NCBI GenBank assembly: GCA_965246845.1
Contig: CBDFFR010000012.1
Coordinates: 620,001 to 684,000 of the forward strand
Direction: 5' to 3'
DNA: 64,000 bases
Source: JBBRMW01 sp965246845
Lineage (GTDB): Bacteria; Chloroflexota; Anaerolineae; Aggregatilineales; UBA2796
Below, in pieces: positions 41,801-49,845 of the stretch (its first letter is position 1; each line of letters opens with the position of its first letter). The notes beneath the pieces were generated by a model. That model was not told the DNA's origin, did not search any database, and worked only from the letters and a program-made list of their open reading frames with translations. A program made the translations under genes and the position numbers.

Positions 41801-43891
41801 CTAGACCTCGGCGGTCTCGTGCGGCTGGTGTGCCGCGATGAGCGGTGCGGCGATGTTCAACGGGACGGGTTCGTAATGACTATGCGCAAGCGTAAACACC
41901 CCACGTCCGGCGGTCATCGAGCGTAGCTGATTGCTATAGCGCTGCATCTCCGCGAGCGGGACCTGCGCCGTAATCACGCTGCGCCCGTTCTCCGTATCCA
42001 TGCCCTGCACGCGCCCACGCCGCGTATTGAAATCGCCTAGAATGTCGCCCATGTTCTCTTCCGGGACGATCACGCGCACGTTCATGATTGGTTCCATGAG
42101 GACGGGTCCGGCGTCGCGAAACGCCTGCTTGAAGGCTTCGCGCCCGGCAATCTGGAATGCGATGTCTTTGGAATCGACCGGGTGCATCTTGCCGTCGATG
42201 ACCGCCGCACGCACATCCAAAATCGGGTAGCCCGCGATCACACCTGTATCTAAAATTGAGCGGATGCCCTTTTCGATGCTGGGGATGAATGATCCGGCAA
42301 TCGTCCCGCCGACCGTCTCGTTCGCGTATTCAAAGCCCGCGCCGGAATCGCGCGGCTCCACGCGCAGGTGAACCTCTCCGAATTGCCCCGCGCCGCCGGA
42401 TTGCTTCTTATGGCGGTACTGCGCGCTGGCTTTCTTCGTGACCGCCTCGCGGTAGGGTACTTTCGGGACGGATGCGGTCAGGCCACAGCCGATTCGTTCC
42501 GCGCGGCTGAGGGCGACCGCGACGTGAATATCCCCCATACCTTCAAGCACGGTTTGCCTGGTTTCGGGGTCCTGCCGCCAGCGCAGCGTCGGGTCGGCCA
42601 TGACAAGCTGACCGAGTGCATTACCCATCTTGTTTCCATCGGCCTGCGTTTTGGGGTCCAGTGCGACAGCGTAAATCGTCGCGGGGTACACGGGCTGACG
42701 CAGTTTGAGCGGTGCTTCCTTACTGCTGAGGGTATGCCCCGTGCCACTGTGCGCCAGCTTCGCGACCGCGCCAATATCGCCCGCGTGCAATTCCGCGACC
42801 GGAATTTGCTCTTTTCCGCGCAGGACGAGCAGTTGTCCGATGCGCTCTTCCGCGCCCGTATTCGCGTTGAAATACGTTCCGCCACTCTTCATCACTCCGC
42901 TGAATATGCGGAAGTAGCTCAACGTGCCGACGAACCGATCATTGACCGTTTTGAAGATGAACGCCGCGAGCGGCCCCGCATCGCTCTGTGGACGGTTGAG
43001 AAATTGCACGTCCTCGCCTTCCGCACTTTCCAGAGCGACGCGGCGCTGCGACGGCGGCGAGACATAGACGGTGAGCGTTTCGAGCAGCGGATACACGCCC
43101 ACGTTGACATCGCCCGCCGCGACGAACACCGGGACGGTCTTCAAATCTGCATCGCGCGCGGCCAGCCGCATCCCGTCGCGCACTTCCTCGAAGCTGAGTT
43201 CCTGCGTCTCGAAATATTTGTTCATCAAGTCGTCGTTCGCTTCGGCTGCCGCTTCGATCAGCCGCAAATGCGCCTCCGCAATTTGCGCTTGCATGGTGGG
43301 CGGAGCGTCCCGTCGGTCCTCGTCACGTCCGACGCCGTAATAAGCTTTCTGCGTCAGGACGTTGATCACGCCCTCGAAAGCCAGACCCTGACCGAGCGGC
43401 AGCAGTACCGGGACGAATTTATAGGCCGGGAAGCGCGTATGCAGCGCGTCAAGGGTGCGCTCGAAACTGGCGTTTTCGCGGTCGATCTTGTTGATGACCA
43501 CGATGATCGGCTGGTTGAATTCATCCGCGAATTGCCAGGCAAGTTCCGTCCCGACTTCAGGACCGTTGACCGCATCGACAGCAATCAACACGCAGTCGGA
43601 AATACGAATCGCGGCCTGCACCTCACCCTGAAAATCCGGGTAACCGGGGGTATCGAGCAGGTTAATTTTGCAATCCTTAATTTCAAGTGGAATAAGCGAA
43701 GTGCTGAGTGAAAGGGTGCGGCTCTTTTCTTCGTCGTCGTAATCGGAGGCGGTTGTGCCTTCCGCGACCTTGCCCATGCGTGAGGTCGCTCCTGTCGTGA
43801 ACAGTAACGCCTCAACGAGGCTTGTTTTTCCGGCTCCCTGATGTCCGGCCAGCGCAACGTTTCGGATTTGTTCGGTGGAATAACTTTTCAT
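41801..43891 (-). CDS. Elongation factor G-like translational GTPase (EF-G paralogue)
   Basis: 696 residues with the five-domain EF-G layout. Start ATG 43891 has GAGGT five bases upstream; ATG 43903 is rejected. The G domain has GHQGAGKTS (residues 16-24), LLDTPGYPDF, NKIDRE. Switch I reads RTLSLSTSLIPLE and not the RGITI type of canonical EF-G, which, with GHQGAGKT, marks the FusA2/EF-G-like group. These GTPases bind the ribosome, some without translocase activity. Divergent from the L,D-transpeptidase gene. Canonical fusA is not in the window. Confidence 0.9.
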   Translation of the reverse strand: MKSYSTEQIRNVALAGHQGAGKTSLVEALLFTTGATSRMGKVAEGTTASDYDDEEKSRTLSLSTSLIPLEIKDCKINLLDTPGYPDFQGEVQAAIRISDCVLIAVDAVNGPEVGTELAWQFADEFNQPIIVVINKIDRENASFERTLDALHTRFPAYKFVPVLLPLGQGLAFEGVINVLTQKAYYGVGRDEDRRDAPPTMQAQIAEAHLRLIEAAAEANDDLMNKYFETQELSFEEVRDGMRLAARDADLKTVPVFVAAGDVNVGVYPLLETLTVYVSPPSQRRVALESAEGEDVQFLNRPQSDAGPLAAFIFKTVNDRFVGTLSYFRIFSGVMKSGGTYFNANTGAEERIGQLLVLRGKEQIPVAELHAGDIGAVAKLAHSGTGHTLSSKEAPLKLRQPVYPATIYAVALDPKTQADGNKMGNALGQLVMADPTLRWRQDPETRQTVLEGMGDIHVAVALSRAERIGCGLTASVPKVPYREAVTKKASAQYRHKKQSGGAGQFGEVHLRVEPRDSGAGFEYANETVGGTIAGSFIPSIEKGIRSILDTGVIAGYPILDVRAAVIDGKMHPVDSKDIAFQIAGREAFKQAFRDAGPVLMEPIMNVRVIVPEENMGDILGDFNTRRGRVQGMDTENGRSVITAQVPLAEMQRYSNQLRSMTAGRGVFTLAHSHYEPVPLNIAAPLIAAHQPHETAEV

Positions 43892-43985
43892 GCCGCACCT
43901 CAATCTTTAAACCTGATCGGCAAAGCTAATCATTATTTAACATTCTAGCGCAGGTCAAGCGACGGTCAAAAGCATCGATGGGCTT

Positions 43986-44014
43986 TTGTGCGAAAAGCGA
44001 ACTCACCTTATACT
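43986..44014 (+). promoter_or_regulatory. Promoter of the L,D-transpeptidase gene
   Basis: TTGTGC (43986-43991), a 17-base spacer and TATACT (44009-44014), 33 bases before ATG 44047. Confidence 0.7.
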
Positions 44015-44046
44015 CATATGTAGAAACACATCGTCGGGGAAATCAC

Positions 44047-45147
44047 ATGCGCGGCATTCGCTCCTTCACCCTGATTTTCGCTATCCTGTTCGCCATTATT
44101 TTGCATACCGGGGTCGCCTTCGCGGACCAGCAAACCCATACGGTGCAGCCCGGCGAAACGCTGTTCCGTATCGCGCTGCGCTACGGCGTCACGGTCGAAG
44201 CTCTGGTCGCGGCCAACAACCTCGTGGATGCGTCGCGTATTTACGCCGGGCAGCAGTTGATCATCCCGGATGGCAGCACGCCGACAGGACAAGCACCCGC
44301 GCCGCAAGCGCCACCCGCGACACCCGTTCTCATCTATCACACCGTCGCGCCCGGTCAAACGCTCAACCAGATCGCGCAGCTTTACGGCGTGAGCATTCAG
44401 GCCATCGCGACCGCGAACGCGATTTACAATACAGACTCAATTCAGGCCGGGACGCGGCTGATCATCCCCGGCGCGACCAGCGTAGTACAACCGCAGCCAG
44501 CGCAGCCGACCGCCGCGCCCACGCTCGCGCCACAGGTCCCGCAAGGCAGCGGCCAATCGACGCTCACCACCTGGAAAACGCACGTTGTCCAGCCCGGCGA
44601 AGGACTGGCGCAAATCGCGCGGCTGTATGGAGTGGATTGGCAAATCATCGCGACCGCGAACAACATCACGGACCCTAACCGCATCTTCACGGGAACCGTC
44701 CTGAAAATCCCGACGGATGGTTCGGGCGGCACTGCCGGGATGCCCCTCGCGCCGGGTCCGGTCGGTGATGGTCCCACGACAGCAGGCGAACTTTCCGGCA
44801 AGGTGGTCAAGGTGGTGCTGCACGAGCAGCGCGTCTACCTGTATGAGAACGGCCAGCTACTGCGCAGCATCGTCGTCAGTACCGGGATGGCCGGGACGCC
44901 AACCGTGATTGGCACATTCAAAATTTACGTCAAGTATTCAGCGCAGTTGATGTACGGACCGGGCTACTATCTGCCAGGCGTCCCGTGGGTGATGTATTTT
45001 TATCAGGGCTACGGCCTGCATGGAACGTACTGGCATCACAACTTCGGGACGCCGATGAGTCACGGCTGCGTCAACTTACCCACACCAGACGCAAAGTGGA
45101 TTTATGACTGGGCCCCGGTCGGTACGCCTGTCACGGTCGTGTGGTGA
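44047..45147 (+). CDS. Three-LysM L,D-transpeptidase (YkuD family)
   Basis: 366 residues from ATG 44047 (GGGGA upstream). A signal peptide (1-26) is followed by three LysM modules: HTVQPGETLFRIALRYGV, HTVAPGQTLNQIAQLYGV and HVVQPGEGLAQIARLYGV, separated by Pro/Ala-rich linkers. The C-terminal YkuD domain begins KVVKVVLHEQRVYLYENG and ends with HG...SHGCVNLP, the catalytic Cys being about residue 341. LysM binds peptidoglycan glycans; YkuD makes 3-3 cross-links or anchors proteins. Extracellular, wall-associated. The 3' end overlaps the following small gene. Confidence 0.94.
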   Translation: MRGIRSFTLIFAILFAIILHTGVAFADQQTHTVQPGETLFRIALRYGVTVEALVAANNLVDASRIYAGQQLIIPDGSTPTGQAPAPQAPPATPVLIYHTVAPGQTLNQIAQLYGVSIQAIATANAIYNTDSIQAGTRLIIPGATSVVQPQPAQPTAAPTLAPQVPQGSGQSTLTTWKTHVVQPGEGLAQIARLYGVDWQIIATANNITDPNRIFTGTVLKIPTDGSGGTAGMPLAPGPVGDGPTTAGELSGKVVKVVLHEQRVYLYENGQLLRSIVVSTGMAGTPTVIGTFKIYVKYSAQLMYGPGYYLPGVPWVMYFYQGYGLHGTYWHHNFGTPMSHGCVNLPTPDAKWIYDWAPVGTPVTVVW

Positions 45148-45578
45148 CGCCGGAAGCAACGATTGCGGAAAAGATCATCGCGCGCTATGGACACCCCGCC
45201 CGTACCGCGTACCTGTATCTCTTTCAACTCGAACCCAATGCGGATCGTTCGTCGCTCATCCCGCACGCTGATGAGGTGACGGGTGCATGGATCGATGAAG
45301 GCATGGGACTACAACCTGCCAATGCCACAAGCGTGATCGAGCGCTGCACGACGACGCGCGGCCTGCCGCTCACACGGCCTGCAAACCCGCACGAGCGCCG
45401 CCTGTTCATGGCGCGCGTCGTCACGTTTACCTTCATGCAAACCACGCCCGACGAATATCAGGTGACATTGATCAGCCGGGCGCTGCGCTTCACGCCGAAA
45501 GGCGACCGGACCGCTATCGAAACGTGGCGACCCGCCGACGGGTCGTGGTATTCGGCCTATACCGGACCCGACCTGTAG
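45141..45578 (+). CDS. Hypothetical protein downstream of L,D-transpeptidase (145 aa)
   Basis: GTG 45141 (or 45144) overlaps the L,D-transpeptidase stop, so the two are co-translated. Soluble alpha/beta protein with no signal peptide. The middle contains FMARVVTFTFMQTTPDEYQVTLISRALRFT (short motif: VVTFTFMQ and EYQVTLISRAL). No family recognised. It is convergent with the next gene, four bases apart. Confidence 0.65.
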   Translation: MVTPEATIAEKIIARYGHPARTAYLYLFQLEPNADRSSLIPHADEVTGAWIDEGMGLQPANATSVIERCTTTRGLPLTRPANPHERRLFMARVVTFTFMQTTPDEYQVTLISRALRFTPKGDRTAIETWRPADGSWYSAYTGPDL

Positions 45579-45582
45579 CGGG

Positions 45583-46575
45583 CTACTGCCGCGCGTCCCA
45601 CTCGCGCATCACGCTCACCAGATAATCGCGCACGGCAGCATCCTGTACATCGCTGATCCCGCCGTAATACTGCCCGTCCACCTCAATGCGGACGCCGCCA
45701 TCCATTGCCGGGCGAATATGGATGCTGCGGCGGTTGAAATCCGCGTGGGTGGATAGCTTGAATTGCAAAAACTCTTCGATCAGGTCCGCGATGCCACTGG
45801 TCTTTTCGACGCGCGTGGTCGTGGCGGGCTGGCCTGTAATAGTGCGGGCGAACCCGCGACTGATATTCGGCTTTGCGGCTTCTTCATCGGCGGCCTTGCT
45901 GAGTAAGCCCATCCGCGAGGGAGCAGCGGGCAGCGGTGTACTATCGACTGCCGGGAGCGTCGCGCTGGCGCGTGCCTGCCCGCCGACCATTGCCCACAGT
46001 TCGCGAACCACTGCCGTAAAGCGGCGCGTGAGGTCCGGGTTGCCGATCTCGTTCATCGTGCGGTATTGCTGGCCGCCCATCTGGATGATGAGCGAACCGT
46101 CACTGATGTCGCGCCAGACGCGCATCACTTCGACGGCATCCGTCGGGGCGCGCGGCGTTCCTGCATCGGGAGTCGCCATGACAATCTCCTGTTCCGGTTG
46201 AGTCGTAATCGAAGCGAGCGCCGCAGCCGCCACCGAAGGCAGCCCCGGCTTTGCAGAAACCAGCATATCGAAATCGGGTTCCGGGAGGCTGTTCAACGAG
46301 GTCGCGGGGACAGCCATCCGGTTCGGCTTGGCGGGGGTAGCACGCGCGGCGGGCAGACCGCCTTCATCCAGCATATAACTCGGCGCGACGCTCTGATAAC
46401 GTTGGGGTTGCTGCTGACCCAACTGCATTGCCTTTTCTTCGCGCCGCTTGCGCCGCCGCAGCGCGCCGCGCCGCACGATATAGGCAAGCAGCACGATATA
46501 CAGCACACCGAAGATGAGCGGTATAACGAGCAACTGCACCGGAATCTGCCTCAAAAGTGAACTGAAATCATCCAT
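45583..46575 (-). CDS. Membrane-anchored hypothetical protein (330 aa)
   Basis: One N-terminal membrane helix (about 13-34) is followed by an RRRKRR cluster, so the bulk of the protein is cytoplasmic. The middle is low-complexity Pro/Ala. Two small alpha/beta segments stand out: VEVMRVWRDISDGSLIIQMGGQQYRTMNEI (about 150-180; motif GSLIIQMGGQQYR) and the C-terminal IHIRPAMDGGVRIEVDGQYYGGISDVQD (motif RIEVDGQYY), both of the GxxYxxxxDIxD kind seen in uncharacterised Chloroflexota proteins. It begins six bases after mutM stops, so the two are co-transcribed. Confidence 0.7.
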   Translation of the reverse strand: MDDFSSLLRQIPVQLLVIPLIFGVLYIVLLAYIVRRGALRRRKRREEKAMQLGQQQPQRYQSVAPSYMLDEGGLPAARATPAKPNRMAVPATSLNSLPEPDFDMLVSAKPGLPSVAAAALASITTQPEQEIVMATPDAGTPRAPTDAVEVMRVWRDISDGSLIIQMGGQQYRTMNEIGNPDLTRRFTAVVRELWAMVGGQARASATLPAVDSTPLPAAPSRMGLLSKAADEEAAKPNISRGFARTITGQPATTTRVEKTSGIADLIEEFLQFKLSTHADFNRRSIHIRPAMDGGVRIEVDGQYYGGISDVQDAAVRDYLVSVMREWDARQ

Positions 46576-46581
46576 GCCCGC

Positions 46582-47442
46582 CTACCCCTTTGCCTTCGCC
46601 GCTGTGCGCCGTACCTTCTGACACTTCGGACAGAAATGCGTCCCGCGCTGCCCGACCGTCATCGTCTGGATCGGCGTGCCGCATTCCGGGCAGCGCTTGT
46701 CTTTTTCCTGACGCGGATCGTGATAGACGCGCAAGTGCTGCTGTTGTTCGCCTTTTGTTCCATCCGGCTTGCGATACCAGTTGATGCTCGCGCCCTGCAT
46801 CGTGATTCCGGTTTCGAGCGCCTGCCGGATTGCGTGATAGAGCCGTTTGATCTCCGCACTGGAGAGGCTATCGGCAGTCCGTAATGGATGCAGCCGTGCC
46901 ATATTCAGCGCTTCATCGGCGTAAATATTACCCACTCCCGCAATAAATGCCTGATTGAGCAGCAAGGTTTTCAGTACACCCTTGCGCCCGGCCAGCCGCG
47001 CCGCGAATGCCTCCAGTGTGAATTCAGGTTCGAGCGGTTCCGGTCCCAGCGCGGGTAGAATGCTGTCGGGTGCATCGGTGAGCAGCACGCGCCCAAATTT
47101 GCGTGCATCGCTGAAACGCAGTTCGTGACCGTCATCCAATGTGAAGCGGACGCGCAGATACGCATCCGCCGGGTCGCTTTCCTGCGGCTGGCGGATATAC
47201 AGCCGCCCGGTCATGCGCAGGTGGACCAGAAGGGTATCGCGGTCAAGCGCGGCAACGATGTACTTGGCGCGGCGCGACAGGCTCCGCACGCGCTGCCCCT
47301 GCAAACGCGCAGCGAACGTGTCTGAATCAATATTGGTCATGCGTCCGGCGGGTTTCGGGAACTCTGCCGTAAGAATGGTCCGACCGACCAGTGGTTCGCG
47401 CAGCCCGCGCACGACGGTTTCTACTTCGGGAAGTTCAGGCAT
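46582..47442 (-). CDS. mutM: Formamidopyrimidine-DNA glycosylase
   Basis: A 286-residue bifunctional base-excision repair enzyme that removes 8-oxoguanine and cleaves the strand. MPELPEVETV gives the catalytic Pro2/Glu3. The conserved Lys lies in LVHLRMTGRL region, the H2TH motif in NQAFIAGVGNIYADEALN, and a C-terminal zinc finger has CPECG and CPKCQ (C-x2-C about residue 247, C-x2-C about 270). Complete. The first residue of the mature enzyme is Pro, as required. Confidence 0.95.
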   Translation of the reverse strand: MPELPEVETVVRGLREPLVGRTILTAEFPKPAGRMTNIDSDTFAARLQGQRVRSLSRRAKYIVAALDRDTLLVHLRMTGRLYIRQPQESDPADAYLRVRFTLDDGHELRFSDARKFGRVLLTDAPDSILPALGPEPLEPEFTLEAFAARLAGRKGVLKTLLLNQAFIAGVGNIYADEALNMARLHPLRTADSLSSAEIKRLYHAIRQALETGITMQGASINWYRKPDGTKGEQQQHLRVYHDPRQEKDKRCPECGTPIQTMTVGQRGTHFCPKCQKVRRTAAKAKG

Positions 47443-47552
47443 AGGTCCAGTACAAAGTAATCTGCGATTTCCTTTGATCGGCTAACTGTAGCGCAAATTT
47501 ACCGAAGCTGCCGTAAAACCCCTATCGAGAGCCAGAGCAAACGCATCAAAAT

Positions 47553-47602
47553 GGAGGTCAAAAAGGAGGACTTAGGAGGTAACGATCATGCGGGATGAGT
47601 AA
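47553..47602 (+). other. Three GGAGG motifs before a four-codon frame at the IS border
   Basis: GGAGG occurs at 47553-47557, 47565-47569 and 47575-47579. The last stands eight bases before ATG 47588, whose frame is ATG CGG GAT GAG TAA. It lies next to the left end of the insertion sequence. It may be a leader peptide, or the translation start of a gene lost at the insertion. Confidence 0.35.
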
Positions 47603-47606
47603 CTAG

Positions 47607-48410
47607 GTTCTGTGGACAGGTGAGGTAAAATCGTGCCACATGAAAACAATACGGCTGAAAGATGGAGAGTGGGCGAAGCTACAAGCCACTCTGCGCTCAC
47701 GGAGGAATGTGAAGGTCGGCGGCGCGAGGGAGTGCCGCGCATTCATCGAAGGGGTGCTATGGGTGCTGCGCAGTGGCGCACAATGGCGTTTGCTGCCGAC
47801 AGTATATGGGAAGTGGAACAGTGTAACTCGACGTTTCGGGCTGATGCGAGAGCGGGGTCTGGGAGGACATGCTCACGCATTTTGCGCAGGATGCAGATAT
47901 GGAAAGGGTGTTGGTGGATGCGACGATAGTGCGCGCCCATCCATGTGCAGCGGGCGCAGAGAAAAAACAGTGGCGCGGATGTCCAGGCGCTCGGACGCAG
48001 CCGGGGCGGGTTCACAAGCAAAATCCATGCCGGTGTAGATGCGCTCGGTAATCCGCTGCGCTTGCGCTTCACGGCTGGGCAACGTCACGACAGTACCTAA
48101 GGCGACTGCGTTCATTGACGCTTTCAACACGCAACACATCATTGCTGATAGAGGCTACGCTGCGCAAGCCTTTGTTGACTTCATTCTCGCGCGCGGCGCA
48201 ACGCCCGTCATCCCGCTCCACCAACGCGCCAAAGTCCAGCGCGAGTATGACTGCTGGCTGTACCGTGAACGGCATCTCATCGAGTGTTTTTTCAACAAAC
48301 TCAAACACTTTCGGCGCGTCGTCTCCCGCTTCGATAAACTCGCTTCTCATTTTAGCGGTTTTGTCCATCTCGCTGCTTCTCTCGTCTGGCTTCGCTAATG
48401 TCCACAGAAC
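47607..48410 (+). mobile_element. IS5-family insertion sequence, decayed
   Basis: Terminal inverted repeats of 12 bases: GTTCTGTGGACA (47607-47618) and TGTCCACAGAAC (48399-48410), a perfect match, enclosing about 800 bases with one transposase gene. Candidate target duplication GTAAC occurs at 47599-47603 and 48411-48415, although three bases (TAG) separate the left copy from the inverted repeat. The intact ends show that the loss of function is recent or that the element is mobilised in trans. Confidence 0.8.
47640..48398 (+). pseudogene. IS5-family DDE transposase with several frameshifts
   Basis: Pieces in different frames add up to one IS5-type transposase. Frame 1 from 47640: ECRAFIEGVLWVLRSGAQWR and VYGKWNSVTRRFG. 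A shift near 47840 with a TGA gives CESGVWEDMLTHFAQD and VLVDATIVRAHPCAAGA (first catalytic Asp). A further shift at the A6 run (about 47961) gives GGFTSKIHAGVDALGN. A last shift after a TAA near 48096 gives IIADRGYAAQ (second Asp) and RERHLIECFFNKLKHFRRV (catalytic Glu). At least three shifts and two stops: inactive. Confidence 0.8.
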
Positions 48411-48752
48411 GTAACAAACAACTTCGCCTCCGCATTTGTATGTCAGTGACGAAATCCAGCTTGGTACTCTTCGCGTAGTCATGTGTCCCATTCGCAACTT
48501 GATCCCCGTTCGAGGGGATAGCAATACGCTTGAACAGTTCACGCACCAGCCACAAGCGTATTGCATCAGTAATGTCCTTTGGCTTCAAATTCAAACCTGT
48601 CAGGAGGGCGAGCAAAGCCCACGCTCAACCTCCGCGTTCATTGCGGCTGCTCACGAATAGTAGTGCCTGTACTGGAAAACCTGAACCTGCAAATGGCAAT
48701 CCGCGTAGACTGGTAGACTGTGTAAGAAATGGCTTGGATAAGGATAAAGTCT
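48411..48752. other. 340-base region without a supported gene
   Basis: Between the IS and the SH3-repeat gene. On the minus strand a 60-codon frame from TTG 48615 (LNLKPKDITDAIRLWLVREL, then FKRIAIPSNGDQVANG) runs into the IS end and looks somewhat protein-like; it could be a fragment of a gene cut by the element. No start codon with a ribosome-binding site and no family match. No other structure seen. Confidence 0.35.
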
Positions 48753-49655
48753 ATGAGAACTACCATAAAACGCGCACTGGCTCTATGTCTGGCATTCATA
48801 TGTCTGACAATTCCGTTTGTGGGAGCAACACGCGCAAACGCGCAAAGCGGCGCATCGGATTGGCCTGTAGGAACTACGCTTCTTGTAAATCCCAACGTAT
48901 CCTTTGTATGGATGCGTGGCACACCCGCTTCCAACGGAGCCATACTTCAGACGATCTATTCGAATTATATGGTCAACGTCACCGGAAACCAGCCAATTTG
49001 GGATGGTGTGCAATGGTGGTGGCTGGTAACGACCTTGAATAAATCAGGGGGCTGGGTAGAACAAAAATCGTTGCTTCTTGCGCCACCGCCGGGAACAACA
49101 CGAGCGACTATAATTCCGCGTCCGACGTCAGCCGCAATCCCGCCGCCTGATTGGTCGATTGGCACGTCCGTGATACTAAATCGTCAGGGTCTCTATGCGT
49201 GGCTGCGCAGTGAGCCAAACTCTTACGCGGAGGTTGTCACAACTGTAGATTACACCGTGCGTCTGGTCGTCAATGGCGGCGCAAATAATGATCAGTTTCA
49301 GTGGGATGGGGTACAGTGGTGGGTCTATGTGCGAACTCTGGGGATTGCGCCCCACTACGGTTGGGTTGAGGCCAAATCTCTGATGCTCACTACGGATACT
49401 TCGCAAAATCCGACCGTTTCCCCACAAACATGGACGGTCGGCACGGTAGTTCGCGTGAAAGCAAACATTCCGTTTAGCTGGGTACGAAGTGATCACACCT
49501 CGTATTCGCCAACCGTTTACACAGTGAACAGCGGAGGAATGCTTGAACTAACCGCACCAGCCGTATTCGACGGCGTTCAATGGTGGTGGCAGGTCAAAGT
49601 AGTTAGCACACTGACGACAGGCTGGGTAGAGCAGAATTCAATGGAGCCGGTATAG
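48753..49655 (+). CDS. Secreted protein with three SH3-like repeats
   Basis: 300 residues from ATG 48753 (AAGGA upstream). The signal peptide ends after RANA (about residue 30). Three repeats of about 80 residues follow, each with W-x-V/I-GT, a V/Y-x-W-M/L/V-R core, then WDGVQWWW/WWV or FDGVQWWW, then GWVEQKSL/GWVEAKSL/GWVEQNSM. This is the bacterial SH3_3-type pattern, commonly used to bind cell-wall peptides or surface ligands. No catalytic domain accompanies it. AT-richer than average for the window. Confidence 0.85.
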   Translation: MRTTIKRALALCLAFICLTIPFVGATRANAQSGASDWPVGTTLLVNPNVSFVWMRGTPASNGAILQTIYSNYMVNVTGNQPIWDGVQWWWLVTTLNKSGGWVEQKSLLLAPPPGTTRATIIPRPTSAAIPPPDWSIGTSVILNRQGLYAWLRSEPNSYAEVVTTVDYTVRLVVNGGANNDQFQWDGVQWWVYVRTLGIAPHYGWVEAKSLMLTTDTSQNPTVSPQTWTVGTVVRVKANIPFSWVRSDHTSYSPTVYTVNSGGMLELTAPAVFDGVQWWWQVKVVSTLTTGWVEQNSMEPV

Positions 49656-49689
49656 TCGCGCTCACACGTCCACTTTCGCGTATTTGATT

Positions 49690-49730
49690 CGACGTCTCAT
49701 CAATAATTAAAACTTCCTGGTGAGACGTCG
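49690..49730. repeat. 10-bp inverted repeat before the GT39-like gene
   Basis: CGACGTCTCA (49690-49699) and TGAGACGTCG (49721-49730) are perfect reverse complements separated by 21 AT-rich bases. There is no T-run after it, so it is more likely an operator or a transcript fold than a terminator. Confidence 0.55.
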
Positions 49731-49845
49731 TGGAATTCCTTTCCACTTATTCACACCTGTAGAATACAATGGGCGCAGGCTGGCGGGTTCGCGTAAGCTG
49801 CACAGTTGCTCAGTCGATTTGGTAAAAAGCAGGCTACACTCAACT

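Noticed and set aside
47961..47970. Programmed -1 frameshift at the A6 run of the transposase
   Set aside because: Continuing the protein needs a +1 (or -2) shift there, and additional shifts and stops occur elsewhere, so decay is the better explanation.
48069..48566. Minus-strand frame across the IS right end
   Set aside because: It lies antisense to transposase sequence with clear DDE motifs.
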